Shown here one piece after another: positions 26,360 to 34,787 of a stretch of DNA of 64,000 nt. Each line of letters begins with the position of its first letter. Position 1 is the first letter of the stretch. Origin of the DNA: Synergistaceae bacterium (GTDB taxonomy: Bacteria; Synergistota; Synergistia; Synergistales; Aminobacteriaceae); the NCBI GenBank assembly GCA_017451025.1, contig JAFSSM010000050.1, positions 1 through 64,000 on the forward strand, written 5' to 3'. The notes beneath the pieces are model-generated. The model ran no database searches. It was given only the letters and a program-made list of their open reading frames with translations, and was not told where the DNA came from. The translations under genes were made by a program, and so were the position numbers.

Positions 26360-28924
26360 ATGAGCAAAATACCCTCTGACATAAAAATTACCCCGTGGCT
26401 TGAACAGTACAAGAGCTTCAAGGAACAATTCCCCGACTCACTCCTGCTATTCAGGATGGGAGATTTCTACGAGATGTTCTTTGACGACGCAAGACAGGCA
26501 TCCTCAGCCCTGAACATTGCCCTGACAGCGCGGGACCCCGAGAAGAAAATTCCGATGGCCGGCATTCCCCATCACGCACTGAACTCGTATTTGTCGAGGC
26601 TGATTCGTGCGGGCTACAAGGCCGCTATCTGCGAACAGATCGGCGAGGCAAATTCCAAGACACTCGTCGAGCGCAGAGTGATCCGCGTCGTAACTCCAGG
26701 TACATATCTCCCTGACGATTCGGCCCGAGATTCCGCGCACCTGGCTTCAGTCTGGCCCCTCAAGGGACGCGTCGCTATGGCCCTGCTCTACGTCGACACC
26801 GGAAGCCTCGAAGCAGGAACCCTCTCCGAACGTGAAGCCTCTGCTATGCTCTCAGCCTTTGCCCCCGGCGAAGTGCTTTTCCCCTCAAGCCTCAAGCACA
26901 AGCCCGAGTTCCTGAACGGCTATAACCTTCAGCCAAGCTCACCCGAGAACTTCAAGCCCGAAAATTCCGCAGGAAGACTCAAAGCCGCACTCCACGCAAA
27001 GAGTCTCTCCGGTTTCGGCATTGACGAACGGGACCCTTGCGTGGGTACTGCGTGGGCAGCACTGGAATATCTTTCGGCTACGCAGTTCACATCGATGAGC
27101 AATGTGCTGAGGATTTCACCCTTGCGAATCAGCGGGCAGATGAGCCTCGACTCCTCTGCGCAGAAAAACCTCGAGCTTATTCCGGAGACCACAGGCGACA
27201 GCATTTCTCTGTTCACTTGTCTCGACAAAAACAGGACGCAAATGGGCAAACGGACTCTGCGGGACTGGATTTTGCGTCCCCTGATGGACATTACGGCCAT
27301 TGAGCGCAGGCAGAAGACTATCGGCGTTCTGGTTGACGCGGCGGGCGAATGCTCGAAGCTCCTTGACGCTTTGGCAGGGACTCGGGACGTTGAACGCGCG
27401 CTCTCCCGAATCTCGCTCAGGAACTTTAACCCGCAGGACTTGGGTGCTGTTCGCGACACATTGAGGTTAATTCCCGAAATTCGGAGCATCGATGCGGACG
27501 AACCCCTCAAGGGAATTATCGACTCACTGCCCGATTTACAGGAGCTAAGCGATTACCTCAACAGTGCACTTGAGGACGAACTGCCAAGAAGTTTGGGAGC
27601 AGGAAATGTTATACGTGCAGGTTTTGACCCCGAACTGGATAACTTGCGCAATATCGCCTCTGACGGAGAAAACTGGCTCAACGAATACGTCGAAAAGGAA
27701 CGCGCCGCAACTGCTACTCCCAAACTCAAGGCAGGATACACTAATGCTTTCGGTTATTACCTTGAAATAGGAAGAGGAGGATTAGCGATTCAGCCCGGGT
27801 ACTTCAAGCAGACGCAGACCCTCGTCAATGCCAAACGTTACACCACTCCCGAGCTGAAGGCTTTTGAGCTGAGAATGCAGGACAGCGGAGCAGAAATTGC
27901 CAGGCTCGAAGCCGAAGCCTACAACTCGGTTGCGGAAAGAATACTTGCGTACAGTTCACAGCTTCAGGTTACAGGAAGAGTTCTCGGACTTCTGGACTGC
28001 TGTGCGTCTTTTGCGGGATTTGCACGCGAGAGGAATTATGTCTGTCCCGAAGTAAATACTTCCGCCGCAATCGAGATACACGGAGGACGGCATCCTGTGA
28101 TTGAGGCAGAACAGAGGGACTCGGGTTTTGTTCCGAATGACGCAACACTTGGCCCGGACAGAAGGATAATTATCCTGACAGGCCCGAACATGGCGGGCAA
28201 ATCTACTTGGCTGAGAATGACCGCTCTGCTGACGATTATGGCTCAGGCCGGGTTGTGGGTTCCTGCGGACAGCGCAAAGATAGGTCTTGTTGACCGAGTC
28301 TTCACCAGAATCGGAGCGCGTGATGATCTCGTGAGAGGAGCAAGCACATTCATGGTTGAGATGCTGGAGACGGCAAATATCCTCCGCAACGCAACGGACA
28401 AGAGCCTTGTGGTTCTGGACGAAGTGGGGCGCGGAACGGCGACTTACGACGGAATGAGCATAGCTTGGGCTGTTCTGGAATACCTGCAGGCAAACACTAA
28501 GGCACGAGTCCTTTTCGCGACGCACTATCACGAATTGACGTGCCTTGAAGAGCGGCTCGAAGGAGTCAGGAATTGCAGCATGTCGGTAGCTGAGGGCAGG
28601 GAAGGAATAATCTTTATGCATCAGGTGCAGGAAGGCCCGGCAGGAAGGTCTTACGGAATCGAGGTTGCAAGATTGGCGGGAGTGCCTGACGCTGTACTGA
28701 GGAGGGCGTTTGAGCTTCTGCAGGTCTTCGAGGACGAAGGCATAGAGTCCAAAAATATACCTGATCCTCTGCCGCAGAATGCCCTGAAGCGTCAGGTAAT
28801 GTTATTTTCGCCGGAAGCTGATGCAATCATCGAGGAACTTAGGGCACTTGACACCGACAACATCACCCCGAAGGAAGCGTTGAAGATTCTGGACAGGCTG
28901 AAGGATAAGGCCAGTGAGGTATAA
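26360..28924 (+). CDS. mutS: DNA mismatch repair protein MutS
   Basis: 854 residues from the ATG at 26360. The N-terminal mismatch-binding domain shows LLFRMGDFYEMFFDDA with the Phe-x-Glu reader. The ATPase has Walker A GPNMAGKSTW and DEVGRGTATYDG. It ends with a short helical tail for tetramer contacts. Normal MutS1 length. No strong ribosome site is visible. The 145 nt upstream contain an imperfect direct repeat (GTAGTTGTAAAA) but no gene. mutL is not nearby. Confidence 0.97.
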   Translation: MSKIPSDIKITPWLEQYKSFKEQFPDSLLLFRMGDFYEMFFDDARQASSALNIALTARDPEKKIPMAGIPHHALNSYLSRLIRAGYKAAICEQIGEANSKTLVERRVIRVVTPGTYLPDDSARDSAHLASVWPLKGRVAMALLYVDTGSLEAGTLSEREASAMLSAFAPGEVLFPSSLKHKPEFLNGYNLQPSSPENFKPENSAGRLKAALHAKSLSGFGIDERDPCVGTAWAALEYLSATQFTSMSNVLRISPLRISGQMSLDSSAQKNLELIPETTGDSISLFTCLDKNRTQMGKRTLRDWILRPLMDITAIERRQKTIGVLVDAAGECSKLLDALAGTRDVERALSRISLRNFNPQDLGAVRDTLRLIPEIRSIDADEPLKGIIDSLPDLQELSDYLNSALEDELPRSLGAGNVIRAGFDPELDNLRNIASDGENWLNEYVEKERAATATPKLKAGYTNAFGYYLEIGRGGLAIQPGYFKQTQTLVNAKRYTTPELKAFELRMQDSGAEIARLEAEAYNSVAERILAYSSQLQVTGRVLGLLDCCASFAGFARERNYVCPEVNTSAAIEIHGGRHPVIEAEQRDSGFVPNDATLGPDRRIIILTGPNMAGKSTWLRMTALLTIMAQAGLWVPADSAKIGLVDRVFTRIGARDDLVRGASTFMVEMLETANILRNATDKSLVVLDEVGRGTATYDGMSIAWAVLEYLQANTKARVLFATHYHELTCLEERLEGVRNCSMSVAEGREGIIFMHQVQEGPAGRSYGIEVARLAGVPDAVLRRAFELLQVFEDEGIESKNIPDPLPQNALKRQVMLFSPEADAIIEELRALDTDNITPKEALKILDRLKDKASEV

Positions 28925-28951
28925 TCACGGAAAAAGACAGGTGATGCAAAA

Positions 28952-29722
28952 TTGGAATGGAGTGTATCTCAGCTTTTTATCATTTGCCCGCTGATATTTC
29001 TGGGCGGACTGATTGACGCAATCGGTGGCGGCGGAGGATTAATCACGCTTCCTGCGTTCCTGATTGCCGGTTTTCCCGTTCACGTTGCCATAGGTACAAA
29101 CAAGGTCAGCTCCGCAATGGGAACGTCGATAGCCTTCACGAAATTCATGCGCGACGGCTACATGCCGCTGAAGCTCTCAGTTCTAGGGATAGTCTGTGCA
29201 CTTCTGGGGTCATCGCTCGGTGCACGTACTGCACTGTTAATCAGCGAGCGAATACTCCGAATGATGATGCTGGTGATTCTTCCGGCGACGGCATGGTATG
29301 TTTTCCGGAGTCAGGATCTTCTGAAGGAAGAGGGTACTCATAAGGACGAAATTACGCGCAGGACGTACATTGTTTGCGCACTGGTGGGCTTGGGACTTGG
29401 ATTTTACGACGGGTTCTACGGGCCTGGAGCCGGGACGTTTATGCTGTTGCTGTTGGCCGGGGCGGCAAAACTGAGCGTCCAGAAAGCCAACGGAGTCACG
29501 AAGGCGATAAACTTTGCGACGAACATTGCGGCAATAGCTGTGTATTTCACGGGCGGGAAAGTGATTCTGCCTCTGGGAGTTACTGCGGGGATATTCAGCA
29601 TTGCGGGAAATTACATCGGTGCAAGATTCTTCGAGAATGGCGGCGCAAAAACAGTCCGGCCTGTTATACTTGTAGTGTTATCATTGTTTTTCGTGCGGGT
29701 AATTTATGACCTGCTACATTAA
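28952..29722 (+). CDS. TauE/SafE-family anion permease
   Basis: 256 residues, about eight membrane segments, two repeated DUF81 halves. The first begins GGLIDAIGGGGGLITLPAFL and the second is GLGFYDGFYGPGAGTFMLLL; both are family signatures. Members export sulfite, sulfonates or organosulfur anions. It starts with a TTG at 28952 preceded by ACAGGTGA, 28 nt after mutS, and may be co-transcribed with it. Confidence 0.9.
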   Translation: MEWSVSQLFIICPLIFLGGLIDAIGGGGGLITLPAFLIAGFPVHVAIGTNKVSSAMGTSIAFTKFMRDGYMPLKLSVLGIVCALLGSSLGARTALLISERILRMMMLVILPATAWYVFRSQDLLKEEGTHKDEITRRTYIVCALVGLGLGFYDGFYGPGAGTFMLLLLAGAAKLSVQKANGVTKAINFATNIAAIAVYFTGGKVILPLGVTAGIFSIAGNYIGARFFENGGAKTVRPVILVVLSLFFVRVIYDLLH

Positions 29723-29740
29723 ATGAAAGGATTGATCTTT

Positions 29741-30373
29741 ATGCGCAAGTTTTTGGCAGCAGTATTAGTTTTAGTGTTTGCGTCGGTGTCTTTTGCACAT
29801 CCTGGCAAGCTCGACAAGAACGGAGGACATTTCGACAAGGAGACCGGTGAATATCACTACCACAAAGGCCCCAACGCCTTAGAGTCGCTTGAGCTTCGCC
29901 GCAACACCATCTACAAGGCAAAAGTTGAGCGGGTAGTTGACGGAGATACTGCGATTGTATCATTCATTTTTGAGGACGGAAGCAAATACCTGAAGGAGCG
30001 CGTCCGTTTCTTGGGCGTTGACACGCCGGAGACAGTCCACCCGAACAAGCCTGTGCAGTTTTACGGGAAAGAGGCCAGCGATTTCACGAAGGCACAGCTG
30101 ACGGACAGGATAGTGTGGCTCCAGACCGACGTGAACCCGAAGGACAGGTACGACAGGATGCTTGCGTACGTGTGGATGTCTGAGCCTGACGACAAGGAGA
30201 TTGACGATGAGAAAGCAATTCGTGCGAAGATGTTCAACGCTAAATTGCTGCTTGAAGGATATGCACAGCTCATGACGATTCAGCCGAACTCCAGGTACGC
30301 GAATCTGTTTGTGCACTTCCAGCGCGAGGCCAGAGAGGCGAACAAAGGACTCTGGGGCAAAGAGCCGGAGTAA
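29741..30373 (+). CDS. Secreted thermonuclease-family protein with YHYH segment
   Basis: 210 residues from the ATG at 29741 (GAAAGGA upstream). The signal peptide ends at SVSFA. A short His-rich part (HFDKETGEYHYHKGP) precedes a staphylococcal-nuclease-like OB domain: VERVVDGDTAIV, RVRFLGVDTPET and NPKDRYDRMLAYV hold the catalytic Asp and Arg residues. It should degrade nucleic acids outside the cytoplasm, with Ca2+. Confidence 0.92.
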   Translation: MRKFLAAVLVLVFASVSFAHPGKLDKNGGHFDKETGEYHYHKGPNALESLELRRNTIYKAKVERVVDGDTAIVSFIFEDGSKYLKERVRFLGVDTPETVHPNKPVQFYGKEASDFTKAQLTDRIVWLQTDVNPKDRYDRMLAYVWMSEPDDKEIDDEKAIRAKMFNAKLLLEGYAQLMTIQPNSRYANLFVHFQREAREANKGLWGKEPE

Positions 30374-30387
30374 GATAACGCAATTTT

Positions 30388-30424
30388 GCCGTCCGCGTGA
30401 AAATTATGCGGGCGGTATTTTTTT
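30388..30424 (+). terminator. Terminator of the nuclease gene, inside the 3' end of the glycosylase gene
   Basis: GCCGTCCGC (30388-30396) pairs with GCGGGCGGT (30408-30416), then ATTTTTTT. The minus-strand glycosylase stop (30404-30406) is in the loop, and its last codons (Lys-Lys-Ile-Pro-Pro-Ala) are the antisense of the T run and 3' arm. Confidence 0.9.
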
Positions 30425-31003
30425 GCTCACATAAACGCTGTCCTTGATGCAGAATCTCCACAACTTGGCCCGGTACTCTTCGGCGTAGTCTATTCCGATT
30501 CTCGGAGATGCCTCAACCTCAAAATCACTCCTCCCATATTCCACAATATACAGCCTCTCACCGCACAAATCTTCACCGTAAAGTTCTCGCGTGATATTAA
30601 GTGCACAGCATAACTTGCCCGGCCCGTTCGTGAGATTCACAACTCGGTTAGTCCTTCTGCGAGTCTTCATCAGCTCTATTCCGTCGAGAGGCTCAAGTGC
30701 TCTCACCAAGACACACTCGGGTTTACCTACAATATTCGCTGTAACGTTAAAGCAATAGTGCATTCCGTAAACCAGATAAATATATGCATAACCCCCTTCA
30801 CCGAAAATTACTTCTGTGCGTGAAGTCCTCCTGTTTTTCCAGGTATGGGCGGCCTTATCTTCCGGGCCGATATATGCCTCAGTCTCAACGATTATTCCCG
30901 ACGCAATCCCCTCTTCAGATTCACGAACGAGCACTTTTCCCAGAAGGGATTTTGCCAGTGTAAGGCCGTCAGTTACGTAGAAATTACGTTCCAGCTTCAT
31001 CAT
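30404..31003 (-). CDS. 3-methyladenine DNA glycosylase (AAG/MPG family)
   Basis: 199 residues from the ATG at 31003, which has GGGGGA 7 nt upstream. It removes alkylated and deaminated purines from DNA to start base excision repair. Family sites: LLGKVLVR, ETEAYIGPEDKAAHTWKNRR with the catalytic Glu, GYAYIYLVYGMHYCFNV and VLVRALEP. Length is normal. It converges on the nuclease gene. Confidence 0.94.
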   Translation of the reverse strand: MMKLERNFYVTDGLTLAKSLLGKVLVRESEEGIASGIIVETEAYIGPEDKAAHTWKNRRTSRTEVIFGEGGYAYIYLVYGMHYCFNVTANIVGKPECVLVRALEPLDGIELMKTRRRTNRVVNLTNGPGKLCCALNITRELYGEDLCGERLYIVEYGRSDFEVEASPRIGIDYAEEYRAKLWRFCIKDSVYVSKKIPPA

Positions 31004-31124
31004 AGTATTTCCCCCGTATGTCATATTGGGTATTTTCCACGCTGTGCATTATAATTTTTACGTCCACAGTTTTGCTACAATCACTAGTTATCTCACAAAA
31101 TAAGGAGCTGTTATTACACTCATC

Positions 31125-32573
31125 ATGAAGAAGATTATTATCGCTGTATTTATTGCGGTATGCATTGCGTCAGTCTGCGTTCCGCCATCGTTTGCGGCAC
31201 GTGTCAGAGCAGAGAAGAGTACCTACTTCATCGACGACGCAGAAGGTTACGCAGTGATTCACGACGGCAACAAGAAGCAGGCCCGCGATGAAGCCCGGAA
31301 AATGGCCCAGCGTGATGCTATCGACAAGGCACTCGAGATGTTCGCGGGAAGTGCTGAAGAGAGCATGAAGAACAGGGTATTCGCAAAAACCCAGAGCATG
31401 GTCAAGAACTTCAAGATTACCGACGAGACCGTCAGCGGAGATACCCTCTACATTACCGGTTCGTGTTCTGTCGGGGAAAAAGCCTTTGACGGAGTGCTCG
31501 GGCCTGAAGTTATCTCGATGCTGGGCAACCCGAGAGTCATGATTATCGTCGACGGAAGCAACGCCTCAATGCTGGAGAACCAGCTTCTCCAGATTTTCGA
31601 GAAGGCAGGGTACCTCATCGTCGACAGGGACCAGGCACAGACTCTCCTTGCCCTTGACCCAAAGCAGGCATTCAACGATCCCGAGATGCTCTCCGCCGCC
31701 GCAAAGACCATCAAGGCAGACATAATCATTGTTGCCCGCGCATCATCGAGTGCCGCACACGCACAGCGCTTCGGGATTCACATGTACAAGCCCAGCGGGA
31801 GCGTACAGATTAAGGCAGTGCTCACGAAGACCGCCTATCAGATAAGCTCGTCGACAATTTCGCGTGGCACCAAGAACTGGCAGGGGAGTTCTTCTGCCGC
31901 AGGAATATTAAGCTCCGGGATTCGCCAGGCCGCAGAGGAAATCATCTACAAGATAGCCTACAGGATGGCATCAGCAGGTTCCGCGCTCGGAGGAGTAACC
32001 GTGAATATCAACCTGGCTAATGCGTCGTTCAAGGACATCGAGAAATTTACGGCATATCTCAAGGAGACGGGACAGGTCTTCGAGCGTTCTTACAGCAAGG
32101 AGCTGGCGGAACTGGACTTAGTTTCACCGAAGAATGCCCGCAACGTAGCTTCGCTCATCTCCGATTACGAGGTGCCTGGCGGAATTATCGAGGTAGACGG
32201 ACTCACAGCCCAGACCATCAGCGCACGCGTAAAACCGCTTGCTCCTGTGAAGCCGGCAGAAGAACCAAAACCTCAGACACCTTCAGTTGTGATTAACATT
32301 TACGTCGACAACATCAAGAGCCAGCAGGAAGTCGAAAACGTCCGCAATGAGCTCCAGAAAATTGCGGGCACTCTCGGAACTCTCAACCTATCGTACACCG
32401 AGCCTGCACTCAGCATCACAATTACCTACAACGGAAATCCAGGGGACACTCAGGACGTCCGTGCAATCGAGAAGTCCCTTAAGGATATGAACATCAGGAT
32501 CGACAATACTTCGGCAAATTCCATCAGGGGCTGGAAGGAACCCGAAGGCATACTTAACCGCTTATGGTGGTAG
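31125..32573 (+). CDS. Exported FlgT/LPP20-like protein, first gene of the type VII-like locus
   Basis: 482 residues. A signal peptide ends at PPSFA-AR (residue 24). Residues 40-115 (HDGNKKQARDEARKMAQRDA... then a beta-rich stretch) resemble the N-terminal domain of FlgT/LPP20 proteins, envelope proteins that assemble rings or bind lipoproteins. Residues 130-260 look like a TolB-N/CsgG-type fold (PRVMIIVDGS, YLIVDRDQAQTL, KADIIIVARAS). A Pro-rich linker near 375-390 leads to a C-terminal domain. No exact family is assigned. A TACAAT at 31076-31081 may be its -10. It is followed at 14 nt by another exported protein and, further on, by essC in one transcript. Confidence 0.7.
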   Translation: MKKIIIAVFIAVCIASVCVPPSFAARVRAEKSTYFIDDAEGYAVIHDGNKKQARDEARKMAQRDAIDKALEMFAGSAEESMKNRVFAKTQSMVKNFKITDETVSGDTLYITGSCSVGEKAFDGVLGPEVISMLGNPRVMIIVDGSNASMLENQLLQIFEKAGYLIVDRDQAQTLLALDPKQAFNDPEMLSAAAKTIKADIIIVARASSSAAHAQRFGIHMYKPSGSVQIKAVLTKTAYQISSSTISRGTKNWQGSSSAAGILSSGIRQAAEEIIYKIAYRMASAGSALGGVTVNINLANASFKDIEKFTAYLKETGQVFERSYSKELAELDLVSPKNARNVASLISDYEVPGGIIEVDGLTAQTISARVKPLAPVKPAEEPKPQTPSVVINIYVDNIKSQQEVENVRNELQKIAGTLGTLNLSYTEPALSITITYNGNPGDTQDVRAIEKSLKDMNIRIDNTSANSIRGWKEPEGILNRLWW

Positions 32574-32587
32574 AAGGAGGAATTTTC

Positions 32588-33166
32588 GTGAACGTTAGCA
32601 GAAAAGTTATCGCAGTAGTGTTGTTGTTGTGCGTGGTGTTTGCCGGAAGCGCAGAGGCCGCAAAGGCCAAGAAGAAGCGTACCTCATCGCCGGCAGCATC
32701 AGCACCGGATTCAGTTCTGCCCAAGCGCGGGGATATTGCAATAGTTGTTGAGGGAGATGATGAGCAGCACGTCAGCGTAGCAGAGACGAAAATTATCGAC
32801 TCGCTCGTCAATCACGGCTACCGTGTCGTCGACGAAAAGAAGATGCGCGCGGCTAGAGCTGCTGCAGTGAGAGCACAGGCCTATCGTCTGGCAATGCAGG
32901 GCAACTACAACGCAATCTTCAAGCTCAACGCAAGCTATTCTGTGGCGGCAACAGTTCTTGCCAGAGTCCAGGCAGGGCAGGCCGTGCAGAATCAGTTCGG
33001 ACTGTTCACCGGGACTGCGTCAGTTACTCTCTTGGCCGTAACGTCGAACGGTACGAAGCTCGGAGGCAAGACAGCAAATGCCAAAGAAGTAGCCTTCACC
33101 GAATACGAGACTCTGATGAAGTGCATCGAGTCCGCAGTCGAAGAAGGCATGAAGCAGATGTACTAA
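32588..33166 (+). CDS. Small exported protein, CsgG/TolB-N-like fold suspected
   Basis: 192 residues from a GTG at 32588, chosen because AAGGAGG lies 7 nt before it. The signal peptide ends at GSAEA-AK. The mature part starts with a basic patch and then has RGDIAIVVEGDDEQHV and ETKIIDSLVNHGYRVVDEKKM, a pattern of strand, helix, then 'V-V-D/E' strand seen in its CsgG-like neighbours. No lipobox. It probably works with them in the periplasm. Confidence 0.65.
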   Translation: MNVSRKVIAVVLLLCVVFAGSAEAAKAKKKRTSSPAASAPDSVLPKRGDIAIVVEGDDEQHVSVAETKIIDSLVNHGYRVVDEKKMRAARAAAVRAQAYRLAMQGNYNAIFKLNASYSVAATVLARVQAGQAVQNQFGLFTGTASVTLLAVTSNGTKLGGKTANAKEVAFTEYETLMKCIESAVEEGMKQMY

Positions 33167-33181
33167 TCAGGAGGTGTAATT

Positions 33182-33796
33182 ATGCGCAAATTTCTGGTGA
33201 TAGTGATGGTGCTTGTGCTTGTCCTCGCTGGAAGTGCAAGTGCCAGGCCGAGAATAGCAGTGCGTGCTTTTGAGGACAGGAGCGAAGAAGGAAAAGCTCC
33301 TGCGGCGGCAATTATGGATATGATGGTTACTGAGCTGAACAAGGCCGGAGTTTTTGACCTGATGGAACGCGAAAGGCTGGACTACATTGCTGACGAAATA
33401 AAGCTAGGGCAGTCCGGGCTGATGGATCCGTCAACAGCTCCTAAGGTCGGCAAGATTAAGGGAGTGCAGTACACGATGACCGGAGCAATTACGCTCTACT
33501 ATTACGCCGAAAAAGGTTCCGGCTTCGCCCTGCCCGTTCTGGGAATGGCAACTCAGGCCAAGACCGCCTACGTTGTGCTGGACATCAGGATAATCGACAA
33601 CTCGACTGGTGAAATAGTCTACACTGCGGATCAGGTCGGCGAGGCAAAACAAGTCGCTAAAGGAGCAATTGCGGCCTATAAGGGCTTCTTTATCGGGAGC
33701 TACAACAGGACCACAGGAGGACTTTTAGCGACAGCAGCGAGGGACTCGGTGATGAAGCATGTAGCCGCGATTAAGGCGCAGGAGTGGGAGGAATAG
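33182..33796 (+). CDS. CsgG/HfaB-family exported protein, short
   Basis: 204 residues. The signal peptide ends at LAGSASA-RP. CsgG-type sites follow: RPRIAVRAFEDRS, ELNKAGVFDLMERERLDYIADE, GLMDPSTAPKVGKIKGVQYTM..., and VVLDIRIIDNSTGEIVYTAD. CsgG forms the outer-membrane pore for curli; HfaB serves holdfast anchoring. Here there is no csgA/B/E/F. AGGAGGTG precedes the ATG. It lies 15 nt after and 6 nt before related exported-protein genes. Confidence 0.85.
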   Translation: MRKFLVIVMVLVLVLAGSASARPRIAVRAFEDRSEEGKAPAAAIMDMMVTELNKAGVFDLMERERLDYIADEIKLGQSGLMDPSTAPKVGKIKGVQYTMTGAITLYYYAEKGSGFALPVLGMATQAKTAYVVLDIRIIDNSTGEIVYTADQVGEAKQVAKGAIAAYKGFFIGSYNRTTGGLLATAARDSVMKHVAAIKAQEWEE

Positions 33797-33802
33797 CTGA
33801 CC

Positions 33803-34783
33803 ATGAAGGCAAAATTTTTGTGTGCTGTGCTCGCGCTGTTCGTGTGTTCATGTTCTGAGGCGGCAATAACTGACGGGCCGGTGCGTCTTGGTGTGATGAA
33901 GTTCCTGACGAGAACTGAGGGAGTAACTGAGACTCAGGCGGCGGCAGTCGGTGATGTGTTTGCGCGAATGCTCACGAACTCCAAGACCATCACGGTAATT
34001 GAGCGCGACCAGCTCGAAAACGTTGCTGGAGAAATTGCGCGCGGACAGTCCGGAATGATTACGGACGAGACCGCCGTCCAAATCGGAAAGATTGCGGGCT
34101 GTAACTACATGCTGATTGGTGCAGTAACACGCTACGAACATTCGACTTCGGCAACTGACCTGTTCATCTTCGGCTGGAGGAAGTACCACGCCCTAGCAAC
34201 GATAGATGTGCGTGTTGTTGACGTTGAGACCACAAAGGTAGTGTTATCGCTCTCGGAGTCAGGCACTACGATGCAGAAGGGTACTACCATGAATTTTTAC
34301 GGCATGAACGACAAGAAGAACATGGACTTTGCGGGACTCGAGGCCGGAGCTGTGGCTGATGCTGCGTCTCGTTTGGGCTTCAAGCTCAGGGAAATTATGA
34401 CCGGCGAATACCAGCAGGTGCTTGAACCCGGCAACAAGGACATAGTGATTAGTCTGGGAATGAGCGGAGGCGCACAGCTAGGCAGTCTCTACCGCGTGTA
34501 TGTTGACGGCCGGGAAATTCACGATGCTGACGGAAATTCGCTCGGGCACGAGATGAATGATATTGCGGTGGTGAAAATCAGCAAACTTCAGCCAGGATTC
34601 AGCACAGCAGTGATTGCGGCAAAAGGTGCAGGGAATCTTGGACTGGTGCGCAAGGGCGACAAGATTTTTCCCATAGCGCAGGACGAACTGCAGGAAATGA
34701 TCAAAGCTAAAGTTTTCCCCAAGAGCAGGCCGAAAGAAGTGAAGATAGATTCTGACCTTGAGGACTTCTTGAAGAGGAAGTAG
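33803..34783 (+). CDS. CsgG-family exported protein, candidate outer-membrane component
   Basis: 326 residues. The signal ends in ALFVCSCSEA, where a Cys near residue 15-17 could be lipidated, though the lipobox is not ideal. The CsgG core is clear: RLGVMKFLTR, ITVIERDQLENVAGEIARGQ, GKIAGCNYMLIGAVTRYE, then the segment that in CsgG forms the membrane hairpins, and TIDVRVVDVETTKVVLSLS. A C-terminal extension of about 100 residues (beta-rich, then QDELQEMIKAKVFPKS) is not in CsgG. Its stop is 4 nt before the essC ATG, so the two are tightly coupled. Confidence 0.85.
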   Translation: MKAKFLCAVLALFVCSCSEAAITDGPVRLGVMKFLTRTEGVTETQAAAVGDVFARMLTNSKTITVIERDQLENVAGEIARGQSGMITDETAVQIGKIAGCNYMLIGAVTRYEHSTSATDLFIFGWRKYHALATIDVRVVDVETTKVVLSLSESGTTMQKGTTMNFYGMNDKKNMDFAGLEAGAVADAASRLGFKLREIMTGEYQQVLEPGNKDIVISLGMSGGAQLGSLYRVYVDGREIHDADGNSLGHEMNDIAVVKISKLQPGFSTAVIAAKGAGNLGLVRKGDKIFPIAQDELQEMIKAKVFPKSRPKEVKIDSDLEDFLKRK

Positions 34784-34787
34784 ACAC

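Noticed and set aside
26194-26421. 75-codon minus-strand ORF between ttcA and mutS
   Set aside because: Overlaps both neighbours, has no ribosome site and an odd Cys/Thr composition.
33182-34783. Curli operon
   Set aside because: CsgG-like proteins are present, but there are no csgA, csgB, csgE or csgF homologues, and essC follows directly.
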